A program made the position numbers and the translations under genes. A model generated the notes under the pieces. The model was not told the origin of the DNA. It was given only the letters and a program-made list of their open reading frames with translations, and did not search any database. Below, in pieces: positions 9,710 to 17,617 of a stretch of 64,000 nucleotides of DNA; the first letter of the stretch is position 1, and each line of letters opens with the position of its first letter. The stretch lies in the NCBI RefSeq assembly GCF_038002165.1, contig NZ_JBBOBR010000003.1, positions 84,334 through 148,333 on the forward strand, written 5' to 3'. The DNA comes from Cytobacillus sp. FSL H8-0458 (GTDB taxonomy: Bacteria > Bacillota > Bacilli > Bacillales > Cytobacillaceae).

Positions 9710-9795
9710 CTAAATCCTCCCGGGCTAAAATAGTCTATTATCATTTTACACAAATGAAAGGAAAAGGAAATAGCATGAGTAAGCAAGGACGAATA

Positions 9796-10740
9796 TTACT
9801 CCTGCCTTATCAGCGCCCGCCGCCGATCATGCAGAACCAGGAGAAGGATGATTCCCATCATTACACCTAATACAATCCCCATCTCCGTGGTCAGCACCCG
9901 TGCCAGCGGATACTCCGGACTGGACTGAAAATCCGGGCGAATGATGGAAAAGAGGTTATACGAAAACAGCATGCCCGACGAAATCCATGCAGCAGCCATG
10001 GGCGGCAAAAAACTCCGGGAGCCGCGGCGCGTAATCAGCACCAAGAGGCCCCACGCACCCACTAAAGCCCACCCTCCTGTACTTAGCGTCAAAAGGTGCC
10101 ACCACAAATCACGGGACTCCAGCATACCGGGGTTGATGCCAAGGGTTCCGCCTGCCGCCCAAAATATTTTTATGACACCGAGAATCATGCAGCCTGCACC
10201 GGCGATCCTGCCCAATGTGGCCTGCAGCTGCCGAGTGTGTCCCGGCACCTCCCCGCAGTCGGTCGGACCCCCAAGCGCTTCAGGCCACCGTACCATGGCA
10301 TATCCTGCCAAAGACAGAGGCAGGCAAATCCCGACTCCGACGAGAGAGACCATAACGAAGATTTGCTCGTAAATCCAGAAGCCGGCGGCACCTGCCTCCT
10401 GATCCAGAGCCATGGCGGCCGGGCCAAGGACAGGCGCCAGCAGCAGCAGGGGAACTAGAAGACCGGTACCCAGCCACACTGGCAGGGCCACCATCCAGGC
10501 GGGCAGCCGTTCACCCCATGGCCTGCAGAACGCCATCGCCAGCAGGATGCCGACCGCAGCGATAACCGCTGTAGCTGCATTAATCCCCCGCCAGCTGGCA
10601 TCGCCCATTTGCTCTGTCGGAAGAAAGAGGCCAAACGTCCAGGCGATTTTGATCAGCAGATAAGGAGTCACCGCTATCGCAGCGCCATAACCACAGATTC
10701 TGCGCATTTTCATCAATCGTTCGGCTGTCCTTATTGTCAT
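9796..10740 (-). CDS. Multi-pass membrane protein, GC-rich, unknown function
   Basis: A protein of 314 residues from the ATG at 10740 (MTIRTAERL), with about eight predicted membrane segments and short loops. The C-terminus is LHDRRRALIRQE. I do not recognise a characterised family; proteins of this style (Trp/Gly/Ala-rich, with a repeated LGRIAGAGCMILGVIKI-type half) occur in actinomycetes and Paenibacillus. The gene is clearly richer in G and C than its neighbours, with a run of GGC/GCC codons, which suggests transfer. It overlaps a small upstream reading frame by four bases (ATGA). An in-frame GTG/ATG further up would add 17 charged residues but lacks a good ribosome site. Confidence 0.7.
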   Translation of the reverse strand: MTIRTAERLMKMRRICGYGAAIAVTPYLLIKIAWTFGLFLPTEQMGDASWRGINAATAVIAAVGILLAMAFCRPWGERLPAWMVALPVWLGTGLLVPLLLLAPVLGPAAMALDQEAGAAGFWIYEQIFVMVSLVGVGICLPLSLAGYAMVRWPEALGGPTDCGEVPGHTRQLQATLGRIAGAGCMILGVIKIFWAAGGTLGINPGMLESRDLWWHLLTLSTGGWALVGAWGLLVLITRRGSRSFLPPMAAAWISSGMLFSYNLFSIIRPDFQSSPEYPLARVLTTEMGIVLGVMMGIILLLVLHDRRRALIRQE

Positions 10741-10814
10741 ACTCTTACCCCGTCTGCCAGGATGAAAAGGCCCCCATTTATCTCTGGCCATCTTGTTAAA
10801 AGAACTTTATCCAA
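10737..10814 (-). CDS. Small leader ORF coupled to the membrane protein
   Basis: A TTG codon at 10814 sits 6-7 bases after a strong GGGGAGGG ribosome site and opens 25 codons (MDKVLLTRWPEINGG...). The stop TGA overlaps the ATG of the membrane protein gene as ATGA. This is the classic layout for translational coupling. The peptide itself resembles nothing I know; it could be a leader, or the decayed start of a longer protein. The strong ribosome site is the main evidence. Confidence 0.4.
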   Translation of the reverse strand: MDKVLLTRWPEINGGLFILADGVRV

Positions 10815-10987
10815 AATGATCCCTCCCCGTTTATTCCAGTAACATTGGAAGTGTATTCCTTTATTTGGTTTTTAATGTATTCCTGTTTAATGAAGAACGG
10901 TAAATGGTAAAAAAGCCTTGGAATAAGATTTATAATTTTTGAATTTTATTTTAAAATAGATTTAGAGGTAAAGAAAGGAAGTGGGAA

Positions 10988-11893
10988 ATGTTATTAAAAA
11001 GAAGATTTCCGTCGGATGAATTATTGTCTATGAGATATTTGAACACCCGAATGGAGTTAACCGAAAAAGAAAAACCGCCTTGGGCCAACCTTTAAAAAGG
11101 CTATGAAGGAGAGGTGAAATTTGACCTTCTGACAGAAAATCTGACCGAAGAAAGGCTGGTGATTCATGACCTGTTACTGGAAGTAAACAACTCCTATTTT
11201 CAAATTGACACCTTGATCATTTCAGAAAGAATGATCCATCTAATAGAAATAAAAAATTTCCAGGGAGACTGGCACTTGGAATCTGACAAACTATATGCCG
11301 TAAATACCGGACGGGAATATAAGAATCCTGTATACCAAATAAAAAGAAGTGCAGCCTTATTTCACCAGCTGCTTCAAATCCTCAAGCAAACCATTCCCGT
11401 TGAAGCCTCCGTTATTTTTATCAATCCTGAATTCACCTTATACCAAGCCCCCATCGACCAGCCCATTATCCTGCCAACCCAAATAAACCGCTTTTTGAAA
11501 GACTTGAAACATACCCCATCCAAATTGAATGAAGGCCACAGAAAACTGGCCCAGCAATTACTATCACTCCACCAAACCAAAAATCCCTATACTATTTTGC
11601 CCGACTATCACTTTGACCAGCTGAAAAAAGGGATGTATTGCATGGATTGCCATTCTATTCTCAGTCCTATACACAAGAATCTCATATGCGAAGAATGCGG
11701 TGGGCATGAAAAATTGGATCAGGGCGTTTTGCGCAATATAAAAGAGTTCAAGCTCCTCTTTCCCGAACGAAAGCTGACGACCCAAAGCATTTATGAATGG
11801 TGTAATGCCAATATAAGCAAAGGAACTTTCTCCAGGGTATTAAAGAAAAACTATACGGCGCGCGGCAGCACCAGTAATACCTATTATGAGTGA
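10988..11893 (+). pseudogene. NERD-domain protein gene with in-frame stop
   Basis: From ATG 10988 the frame encodes 35 residues (MLLKRRFPSDELLSMRYLN...), then a TAA at 11093-11095. It continues in the same frame as KGYEGEVKFDLL and on to 11893. The second part has the NERD (nuclease-related) domain: GE near the start, the acidic FQIDTLII strand (Asp) and IEIKNFQG, the E-x-K of the PD-(D/E)xK core. The rest has a CxxC-type pair (MDCH, CEECG) and a winged C-terminus. Intact NERD proteins of Bacillus start like the interrupted first part and run through without a stop. GTG 11114 after AAGGAGAG could still make a 259-residue protein. The gene is probably a recent nonsense mutant or a sequencing error. 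Confidence 0.75.
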
Positions 11894-11907
11894 GGATTGC
11901 TGAATGA

Positions 11908-12081
11908 AGGAGATGAGGTGGGTTCGGGTTTTTGGGTTCGGCTTCTTGTGGCCGGAGGTGAGGCCGGGTTCCGACTCTGGGACCCGATCTTCTTCTCTCT
12001 ATGTCTGAAGCTGGACCGGGTTCCGACTCTAATTCCCCGATTCCTACTCCTTGTGTCCGAAGGTGGTCCGGGTTCAGAATG
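11908..12081. repeat. Imperfect 52-bp tandem repeat, about 3.5 copies
   Basis: Units start near 11908, 11951, 12004 and 12056. Shared blocks are GGTGaGGcCGGGTTCCGACTCT-like cores (for example ACCGGGTTCCGACTCT at 12015) and a T/C-rich half (TTCTTCTCTC, TCCTACTCCTTGTG). Both strands are open for about 78 codons, but the frames are low-complexity, so I treat them as non-coding. It lies between the NERD gene and the gnt promoter. Confidence 0.7.
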
Positions 12082-12161
12082 TATCCACCCTATCCCTCCA
12101 CCACACATAATCAAACCCAAATTTAAACAATAAATCCAAATAAAAATAAAATTTAAAGCGT

Positions 12162-12189
12162 TTGCAATTTATTTTGTTTTGATTATAAT
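12162..12189 (+). promoter_or_regulatory. gnt operon promoter
   Basis: TTGCAA (12162-12167), a 16-base spacer and TATAAT (12184-12189) form a vegetative-type promoter. Its -10 box runs into the GntR operator. Confidence 0.8.
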
Positions 12190-12205
12190 ACTTGTATACA
12201 AGTAT
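12188..12205 (+). promoter_or_regulatory. GntR operator
   Basis: The perfect palindrome ATACTTGTATACAAGTAT starts inside the -10 box and covers the expected transcription start. It is the sequence known as the gluconate repressor operator in B. subtilis. Repressor bound here would block the promoter until gluconate is present. Confidence 0.92.
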
Positions 12206-12244
12206 ACACGTATACCCAAAATGTCATTTCATAAAGGTGATGTC

Positions 12245-12976
12245 ATGAACGATTCTACTGAATTTCTATATCCACAAAAATGGCTTTCTAAGGCTTCCTC
12301 TGGCGACCGTGTCGCATATGAGCTTAGAATGCGCATTATTGCAGGTTTGATTGAAAGCGGTACCACGCTTTCTGAAAATAAGTTGGCCGCTGATTTTGCA
12401 GTGAGCCGTTCACCAATTCGTGAAGCCTTACGGACACTGGCATCTGAAAATATCATCCGCTTGGAAAGAACGGGTGCTGTGGTTGCCGGGTTAACAGAAA
12501 AAGAAATAGAGGAAATTTACGATGTCCGTCTCATGATTGAGACATTCGTGTTTGAGCGTCTTATCAGCATGAATACGAATGAATTGGCCATGGAGCTCAG
12601 CAAGGTGCTGGAAATGATGAAGGTGGCTGTCAAGTATCGGGATGCTGATGAGTTTGCGTATCAGGACATTCTGTTCCACGAAATCATCATCGGATCTATT
12701 GGCCATTCTTATATCCAGCTGATCTGGAATAATTTAAAGCCCGTGATGGAAGGCTTCATTCTTTTATCCATGCGCATGCGCTTTAAGGAAAATTATGAAG
12801 ACCTTGATCGGATTGTGAAAAATCATGAACTCTATATTGATGCAATTAAAACAAAAGACAGAGACCTCATGATTCAGTCGCTGCATGAAAATTTTGATGA
12901 TGTTCAAGGGAAAGTGGACGATTTATGGAGGTCACAGCAAATGCTGTCAAAAGGGGTTAAACAACAAGATGACTAG
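12245..12976 (+). CDS. gntR: Gluconate operon repressor GntR
   Basis: A protein of 243 residues, the same length as B. subtilis GntR, and the founding type of the GntR/FadR family. The winged helix lies at about residues 15-75 (RIIAGLIESGTTLSENKLA, then VSRSPIREALRTLASENII). The C-terminal FCD-type all-helical domain has the metal/effector-site residues of the family (DVRLMIE, FHEIII, NHELYIDAI). ATG 12245 follows AAAGGTGAT at good spacing. It is first in gntR-gntK-gntP-gntZ, overlaps gntK by 8 bases, and should repress its own promoter through the operator at 12188-12205. Confidence 0.96.
   Translation: MNDSTEFLYPQKWLSKASSGDRVAYELRMRIIAGLIESGTTLSENKLAADFAVSRSPIREALRTLASENIIRLERTGAVVAGLTEKEIEEIYDVRLMIETFVFERLISMNTNELAMELSKVLEMMKVAVKYRDADEFAYQDILFHEIIIGSIGHSYIQLIWNNLKPVMEGFILLSMRMRFKENYEDLDRIVKNHELYIDAIKTKDRDLMIQSLHENFDDVQGKVDDLWRSQQMLSKGVKQQDD
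12350..12365 (+). promoter_or_regulatory. Intragenic cre site in gntR
   Basis: ATTGAAAGCGGTACCA lies about 105 bases into gntR. The same sequence at a similar place is the CcpA-binding cre of the B. subtilis gnt operon, acting as a transcription roadblock. It matches WTGNAANCGNWNNCA. Confidence 0.85.
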
Positions 12977-14510
12977 CTATATGTTAGGGATTGATATTGG
13001 AACCACCAGTACAAAAGCGGTGTTATTCAGTGAAAAAGGGGATGTGATTCAGCAGGAGAACATCGGATATCCTCTGTACACTCCTGATATCTCCACAGCA
13101 GAACAGGATCCTGATGAGATTTTCTCTGCTGTCGTTCAAGCCATAGCGAATATTATGAAAAACCATCATGATAAAAAGCTGTCCTTCGTGTCCTTCAGCA
13201 GTGCGATGCACAGTGTGATTGCGATGGACGAGAATGACGTGCCGCTTACGCCGGTCATCACCTGGGCCGACAACCGCAGCGAAGCATGGGCACGCAGAAT
13301 TAAAGAAGAATGGAATGGACATGAGGTCTATAAACGGACCGGCACACCGATTCATCCGATGTCCCCATTAAGCAAAATCACCTGGCTTGTGAAGGAGCGT
13401 CCGGAGATCGCCAGCAGAACAAAAAAATATATCGGCATTAAAGAATATATTTTCAAAAAGCTCTTTGATGAATATGCTGTCGATTATTCACTTGCCTCCT
13501 GCATGGGCATGATGAATCTCAAGACATTGGACTGGGATGGAGATGCATTAGCGATTGCGGGCATCACCCATTCACAGCTATCCAAGCTCGTGCCTACGAC
13601 AAAAATGTTCCAAAACTGCCATCCTGTTTTAGCTAAACAAATGGGCATCGATCCTAAGACACCTTTTGTGATCGGCGCAAGTGATGGAGTGCTTTCGAAC
13701 CTGGGTGTGAATGCGATCAGAAAAGGTGAAATCGCCATCACCATCGGGACAAGCGGTGCGATAAGGACCATTATTGACAAGCCCCAGACCGATGAAAAAG
13801 GGAGAATCTTCTGTTATGCCTTAACAGAAAATCATTGGGTGATAGGCGGGCCGGTGAACAATGGAGGAATGGTCCTCCGCTGGATCCGGGATGAATTTGC
13901 CTCATCCGAAATCGAAACGGCCAAGAGATTAGGAATTGATCCTTACGAAGTATTAACCAAAATTGCCGAACGTGTAAGGCCGGGTGCTGATGGCCTGCTG
14001 TTCCACCCGTACCTCGCAGGTGAACGCGCTCCTTTATGGAACCCGGACGTGCGCGGATCTTTCTTCGGGTTAACGATGTCCCATAAGAAGGAGCATATGA
14101 TTCGGGCAGCGCTTGAAGGCGTCATTTATAATCTGTACACCGTGTATCTGGCATTAGTGGAATGCATGGACGGCCCGGTAACCCGGATTCAGGCAACAGG
14201 AGGCTTCGCCAGATCTGAGGTTTGGCGTCAAATGATGTCCGATATTTTTGAATCGGAAGTCGTCATACCTGAAAGCTATGAAAGCTCCTGTCTCGGTGCC
14301 TGTATTTTAGGATTGTATGCCACAGGAAAAATCGACTCGTTTGATGCTGTTTCAGACATGGTGGGCGATACCTACAAGCATACACCGAAGGAAGAGGCTG
14401 CAAGAGAATACAGACAATTGCTGCCGATCTTCATCCAATTATCCAGAGCGCTGGAAGATGAATATTCTTCGATCGCAAACTATCAAAGAAGCTTAATACA
14501 ACATAACTAG
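12969..14510 (+). CDS. gntK: Gluconate kinase, FGGY family
   Basis: A protein of 513 residues, equal in length to B. subtilis GntK. The N-terminal ATPase motif is MLGIDIGTTSTKAVLF and the second phosphate motif is ITIGTSGAIRT (about residue 258). The FGGY signature region is near ATGGFARSEVWRQMMSDIF (about 407). It phosphorylates gluconate to 6-phosphogluconate for GntZ. The start ATG at 12969 overlaps the gntR end; a longer reading from 12885 would lie inside gntR and is rejected. The next gene, gntP, begins 12 bases after the stop. Confidence 0.96.
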   Translation: MTSYMLGIDIGTTSTKAVLFSEKGDVIQQENIGYPLYTPDISTAEQDPDEIFSAVVQAIANIMKNHHDKKLSFVSFSSAMHSVIAMDENDVPLTPVITWADNRSEAWARRIKEEWNGHEVYKRTGTPIHPMSPLSKITWLVKERPEIASRTKKYIGIKEYIFKKLFDEYAVDYSLASCMGMMNLKTLDWDGDALAIAGITHSQLSKLVPTTKMFQNCHPVLAKQMGIDPKTPFVIGASDGVLSNLGVNAIRKGEIAITIGTSGAIRTIIDKPQTDEKGRIFCYALTENHWVIGGPVNNGGMVLRWIRDEFASSEIETAKRLGIDPYEVLTKIAERVRPGADGLLFHPYLAGERAPLWNPDVRGSFFGLTMSHKKEHMIRAALEGVIYNLYTVYLALVECMDGPVTRIQATGGFARSEVWRQMMSDIFESEVVIPESYESSCLGACILGLYATGKIDSFDAVSDMVGDTYKHTPKEEAAREYRQLLPIFIQLSRALEDEYSSIANYQRSLIQHN

Positions 14511-14522
14511 GGGGAAATCAAA

Positions 14523-15869
14523 ATGCCGCTGTTAATAGTTGCAATTGGAATCGTTGCCTTATTAATTCTGATAATGGGCTTAAAATTAAATACCTTTATT
14601 TCATTGATTATCGTTTCATTTGGTGTTGCGCTGGCACTCGGAATGCCGCTCGACCAAATTGTCAAAACCATCGAAGCCGGATTAGGCGGAACACTTGGCC
14701 ACCTGGCACTTATCTTCGGACTTGGCGCCATGCTGGGCAAGCTGATTGCCGACTCTGGCGGCGCCCAGCGAATTGCCATGACTCTTGTCAATAAATTCGG
14801 CGAAAAGAATATTCAGTGGGCAGTAGTGGCTGCATCCTTCATTATCGGTGTTGCCTTATTCTTTGAAGTGGGACTTGTTCTATTAATTCCAATCGTATTT
14901 GCTATTTCAAGAGAATTAAAGATTTCTATTTTGTATCTCGGTATTCCGATGACAGCGGCTTTATCTGTCACACACGGATTCCTGCCGCCTCACCCGGGTC
15001 CAACCGTTATTGCCGGTGAATATGGTGCAAACATTGGGGAAGTATTGCTTTATGGTTTTATCATTGCGATTCCAACCGTTATTTTAGCTGGACCGGTATT
15101 TACGAAAATTGCTAAAAAGCTCGTTCCGGATTCATTCACAAAAAGCGGAAACATCGCTTCTCTGGGAGAGCAGAAAACCTTTAAGCTTGAAGACACACCA
15201 GCTTTTGGAATCAGTGTATTTACAGCTCTGCTTCCTGTTATCTTAATGTCAATCGCAACGATCATTACATTGCTTCAAAAAACAATGGGATTTGAAGATA
15301 ATAGCTTACTTGCTGCGATCCGCTTTATCGGGGATGCCGGCACTTCGATGCTGATCTCCCTATTGGTTGCCATTTATACCATGGGACTGGCTAGGAAAAT
15401 TCCAATCAAAAATGTGATGGATTCCTGCACAACTGCGATCAGCCATATCGGGATGATGCTCTTGATTATCGGCGGAGGCGGCGCCTTCAAACAGGTATTA
15501 ATTGATGGCGGTGTTGGTGACTATGTGGCCGAGCTTTTCAAAGGAACAAGCCTGTCTCCGATTTTACTGGCATGGATAATCGCGGCTATCCTGAGGATTT
15601 CATTAGGATCTGCCACAGTGGCTGCATTAACGACAGCAGGCTTAGTTATTCCGCTGCTGGGCCAGACAGATGTAAATCTTGCCTTAGTGGTGCTTGCAAC
15701 AGGTGCGGGAAGCTTAATCGCTTCTCACGTCAATGATGCCGGCTTCTGGATGTTCAAAGAATACTTTGGTTTGAGCATGAAGGAAACGTTTGCAACATGG
15801 ACTTTGCTTGAAACAATAATATCTGTGGCTGGATTAGGATTTATTTTATTGTTAAGCTTATTTGTATAA
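14523..15869 (+). CDS. gntP: Gluconate:H+ symporter GntP
   Basis: A protein of 448 residues with about 12-14 membrane segments, matching the GntP/GntT family of gluconate permeases in length and in blocks such as HGFLPPHPGPTVIAGEYGAN (about 157-176) and the C-terminal SHVNDAGFWMFKEYFGLS. It imports gluconate for GntK. A GGGGGAAA ribosome site precedes the ATG at 14523, and the gene is third in the operon. A strong stem-loop between gntP and gntZ may adjust the ratio of their products. Confidence 0.95.
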   Translation: MPLLIVAIGIVALLILIMGLKLNTFISLIIVSFGVALALGMPLDQIVKTIEAGLGGTLGHLALIFGLGAMLGKLIADSGGAQRIAMTLVNKFGEKNIQWAVVAASFIIGVALFFEVGLVLLIPIVFAISRELKISILYLGIPMTAALSVTHGFLPPHPGPTVIAGEYGANIGEVLLYGFIIAIPTVILAGPVFTKIAKKLVPDSFTKSGNIASLGEQKTFKLEDTPAFGISVFTALLPVILMSIATIITLLQKTMGFEDNSLLAAIRFIGDAGTSMLISLLVAIYTMGLARKIPIKNVMDSCTTAISHIGMMLLIIGGGGAFKQVLIDGGVGDYVAELFKGTSLSPILLAWIIAAILRISLGSATVAALTTAGLVIPLLGQTDVNLALVVLATGAGSLIASHVNDAGFWMFKEYFGLSMKETFATWTLLETIISVAGLGFILLLSLFV

Positions 15870-15878
15870 ACACTTTAA

Positions 15879-15916
15879 GGCAATGAAACCCTACTTCATA
15901 AGAGGGTTTCATTGCC
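15879..15916 (+). other. 14-bp perfect stem-loop between gntP and gntZ
   Basis: GGCAATGAAACCCT and AGGGTTTCATTGCC pair perfectly across a 10-base loop. No T run follows, so full termination is unlikely. It is more likely an mRNA processing or stabilising structure, or a leaky terminator. Confidence 0.75.
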
Positions 15917-15944
15917 TATTAATCTGAATGAAGGAGCAGGAACA

Positions 15945-17351
15945 ATGCAAAATACAATTGGGGTTATTGGTCTCGGAGTAATGGGGAGCAATATCGCTTT
16001 AAATATGGCCAATAATGGCGAGAAAGTAGCTGTATATAATTACACCAGGGATTTAACCGATCAGCTGGTACAAAAGCTGGAAGGGCAAGCCATAAGCCCT
16101 TTTTACGAAGTAGAGGATTTTGTCCAGTCTCTAGAAACACCGAGAAAGATCTTTTTAATGGTGACGGCCGGGAAAGCCATTGATTCTGTTATTGCAAGCT
16201 TAGTCCCTTTCCTTGAAGAGGGCGACGTTATCATGGACGGCGGCAACTCCCATTTCAAAGATACGGAAAAAAGATTTGATGATCTGAAAGCAAAAGGAAT
16301 AGGCTACTTGGGTATCGGCATTTCAGGCGGTGAAGTGGGTGCATTAACAGGACCTTCCATCATGCCTGGCGGTGATCAGGACGTCTATGAAAAAGCGGCT
16401 CCAATCCTTACGAAAATCGCTGCAGAGGTTGACGGGATGCCTTGCTGTGTCTACATCGGACCTAAAGGGGCAGGCCACTTTGTCAAAATGGTACATAACG
16501 GAATCGAGTATGCAGATATGCAGCTGATTGCTGAGGCCTATACATTCTTAAGAGAAAAATTAGGATTATCTGTTGAAGAAATTGCGGATATCTTTGAAAC
16601 ATGGAATCAAGGCGAGCTGAAGAGCTATTTAATCGAGATCACAGCAGCTATTTTAAGGAAAAAGGATGAGCGCACAGGGCTGCCGCAAGTGGATGTCATC
16701 CTTGATAAAGCCGGGCAAAAAGGAACCGGAAAATGGACCAGCCTGCAGGCGATCGATAATGGGATTCCAACCTCGATCATTACAGAATCTTTATTCGCAC
16801 GCTATATTTCTGCTTTGAAGGATGAGCGTGTGGCGGCAGAAACACTTTTAACAGGTCCTGAGAAGGATGAGATAACCCTTGAAAAAGACGTCTGGATTGA
16901 ATACATCAGACAGGCTTTATATATGGGGAAAGTGTGTGCCTATGCGCAAGGATTTACACAATATAAAATGTCATCCGAGCAAAATGACTGGAATCTGCCT
17001 TTAAAAGATATCGCTCTGATTTTCCGCGACGGCTGCATCATTCGCGCGGAATTCTTGAATGTCATCAGTGAAGCCTACCAGGAGCAGCCGAACCTGGCTA
17101 ACCTCCTTGTCTCCCCTTACTTTGCGGAAAGAATCAGGGACTACCAGACAGGCTTGCGCAAAATTGTCTGCGAAGGCATTCAATCCGGCATCGCATTGCC
17201 ATGCTTAAGCTCTTCTCTTTCCTATTACGACAGCTACCGGACTGGAAGGTCAAATGCCAGCCTGCTGCAGGCCCAGCGTGATTACTTCGGTGCCCATACG
17301 TATGAGCGGACAGATATGGAAGGAACCTTCCACACAAATTGGAATGAATAG
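15945..17351 (+). CDS. gntZ: 6-phosphogluconate dehydrogenase, decarboxylating
   Basis: A protein of 468 residues, the length of GntZ. The N-terminal NAD(P)-binding motif is IGVIGLGVMGSNIALN. The substrate block GGISGGEVGA-like reads LGIGISGGEVGALTGPS (about 122-138), followed by the catalytic Lys region GAGHFVKMVHNGIEY (about 180-194). It oxidises 6-phosphogluconate to ribulose-5-phosphate and CO2. ATG 15945 follows AAGGAG; 11 upstream codons in frame come from the preceding hairpin and are not used. It is the last gene of the gnt operon. Confidence 0.96.
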   Translation: MQNTIGVIGLGVMGSNIALNMANNGEKVAVYNYTRDLTDQLVQKLEGQAISPFYEVEDFVQSLETPRKIFLMVTAGKAIDSVIASLVPFLEEGDVIMDGGNSHFKDTEKRFDDLKAKGIGYLGIGISGGEVGALTGPSIMPGGDQDVYEKAAPILTKIAAEVDGMPCCVYIGPKGAGHFVKMVHNGIEYADMQLIAEAYTFLREKLGLSVEEIADIFETWNQGELKSYLIEITAAILRKKDERTGLPQVDVILDKAGQKGTGKWTSLQAIDNGIPTSIITESLFARYISALKDERVAAETLLTGPEKDEITLEKDVWIEYIRQALYMGKVCAYAQGFTQYKMSSEQNDWNLPLKDIALIFRDGCIIRAEFLNVISEAYQEQPNLANLLVSPYFAERIRDYQTGLRKIVCEGIQSGIALPCLSSSLSYYDSYRTGRSNASLLQAQRDYFGAHTYERTDMEGTFHTNWNE

Positions 17352-17355
17352 ATAG

Positions 17356-17539
17356 AAAAGCGGAAGGCGCCCGCCTATAAAGGAACGCAGACTAAAACCG
17401 CCACGTCCTGTGGCAACGTCTGCATGACCCGCATCCGTGCGGGCCTCAAGCATAAGACGAGCCGGCTGAAAGGTTGTTCTTTAACCTTTTGGACGGATTG
17501 GCTTATGACCTCGAGCCGATGGCGCCTGGAGCTAGACAG
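17356..17539. repeat. Intergenic repeat of the GCGGAAGG...GGCGCCTGGAGCTAGACA type
   Basis: The 184-bp segment starts AAAAGCGGAAGGCGCCCG and ends GGCGCCTGGAGCTAGACAG, with several internal hairpins (for example GCCACGTCCTGTGGC and CCCGCATCCGTGCGGG). From general knowledge, very similar borders occur in many intergenic copies in Bacillus-group genomes, so this is probably a non-coding dispersed repeat or palindromic unit. No useful reading frame lies in it. Confidence 0.7.
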
Positions 17540-17571
17540 TTATCTAACTACAGATAGTACTTTCTAGATAG

Positions 17572-17610
17572 AAAAAACGCTTGCCCCTCAACAGGGGACA
17601 AGCGTTTTTT
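17572..17610. terminator. Bidirectional terminator between gntZ and aspA
   Basis: AAAAAACGCTTGCCCCT pairs with AGGGGACAAGCGTTTTTT, giving a U tail on both strands. It can end both the gnt transcript and the convergent aspA transcript. Confidence 0.93.
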
Positions 17611-17617
17611 GTTTACC

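Noticed and set aside
11884..12133. Open frames of about 78 codons on both strands after the NERD gene
   Set aside because: They coincide with the degenerate 52-bp tandem repeat, are low-complexity, and lack family resemblance; treated as non-coding repeat.
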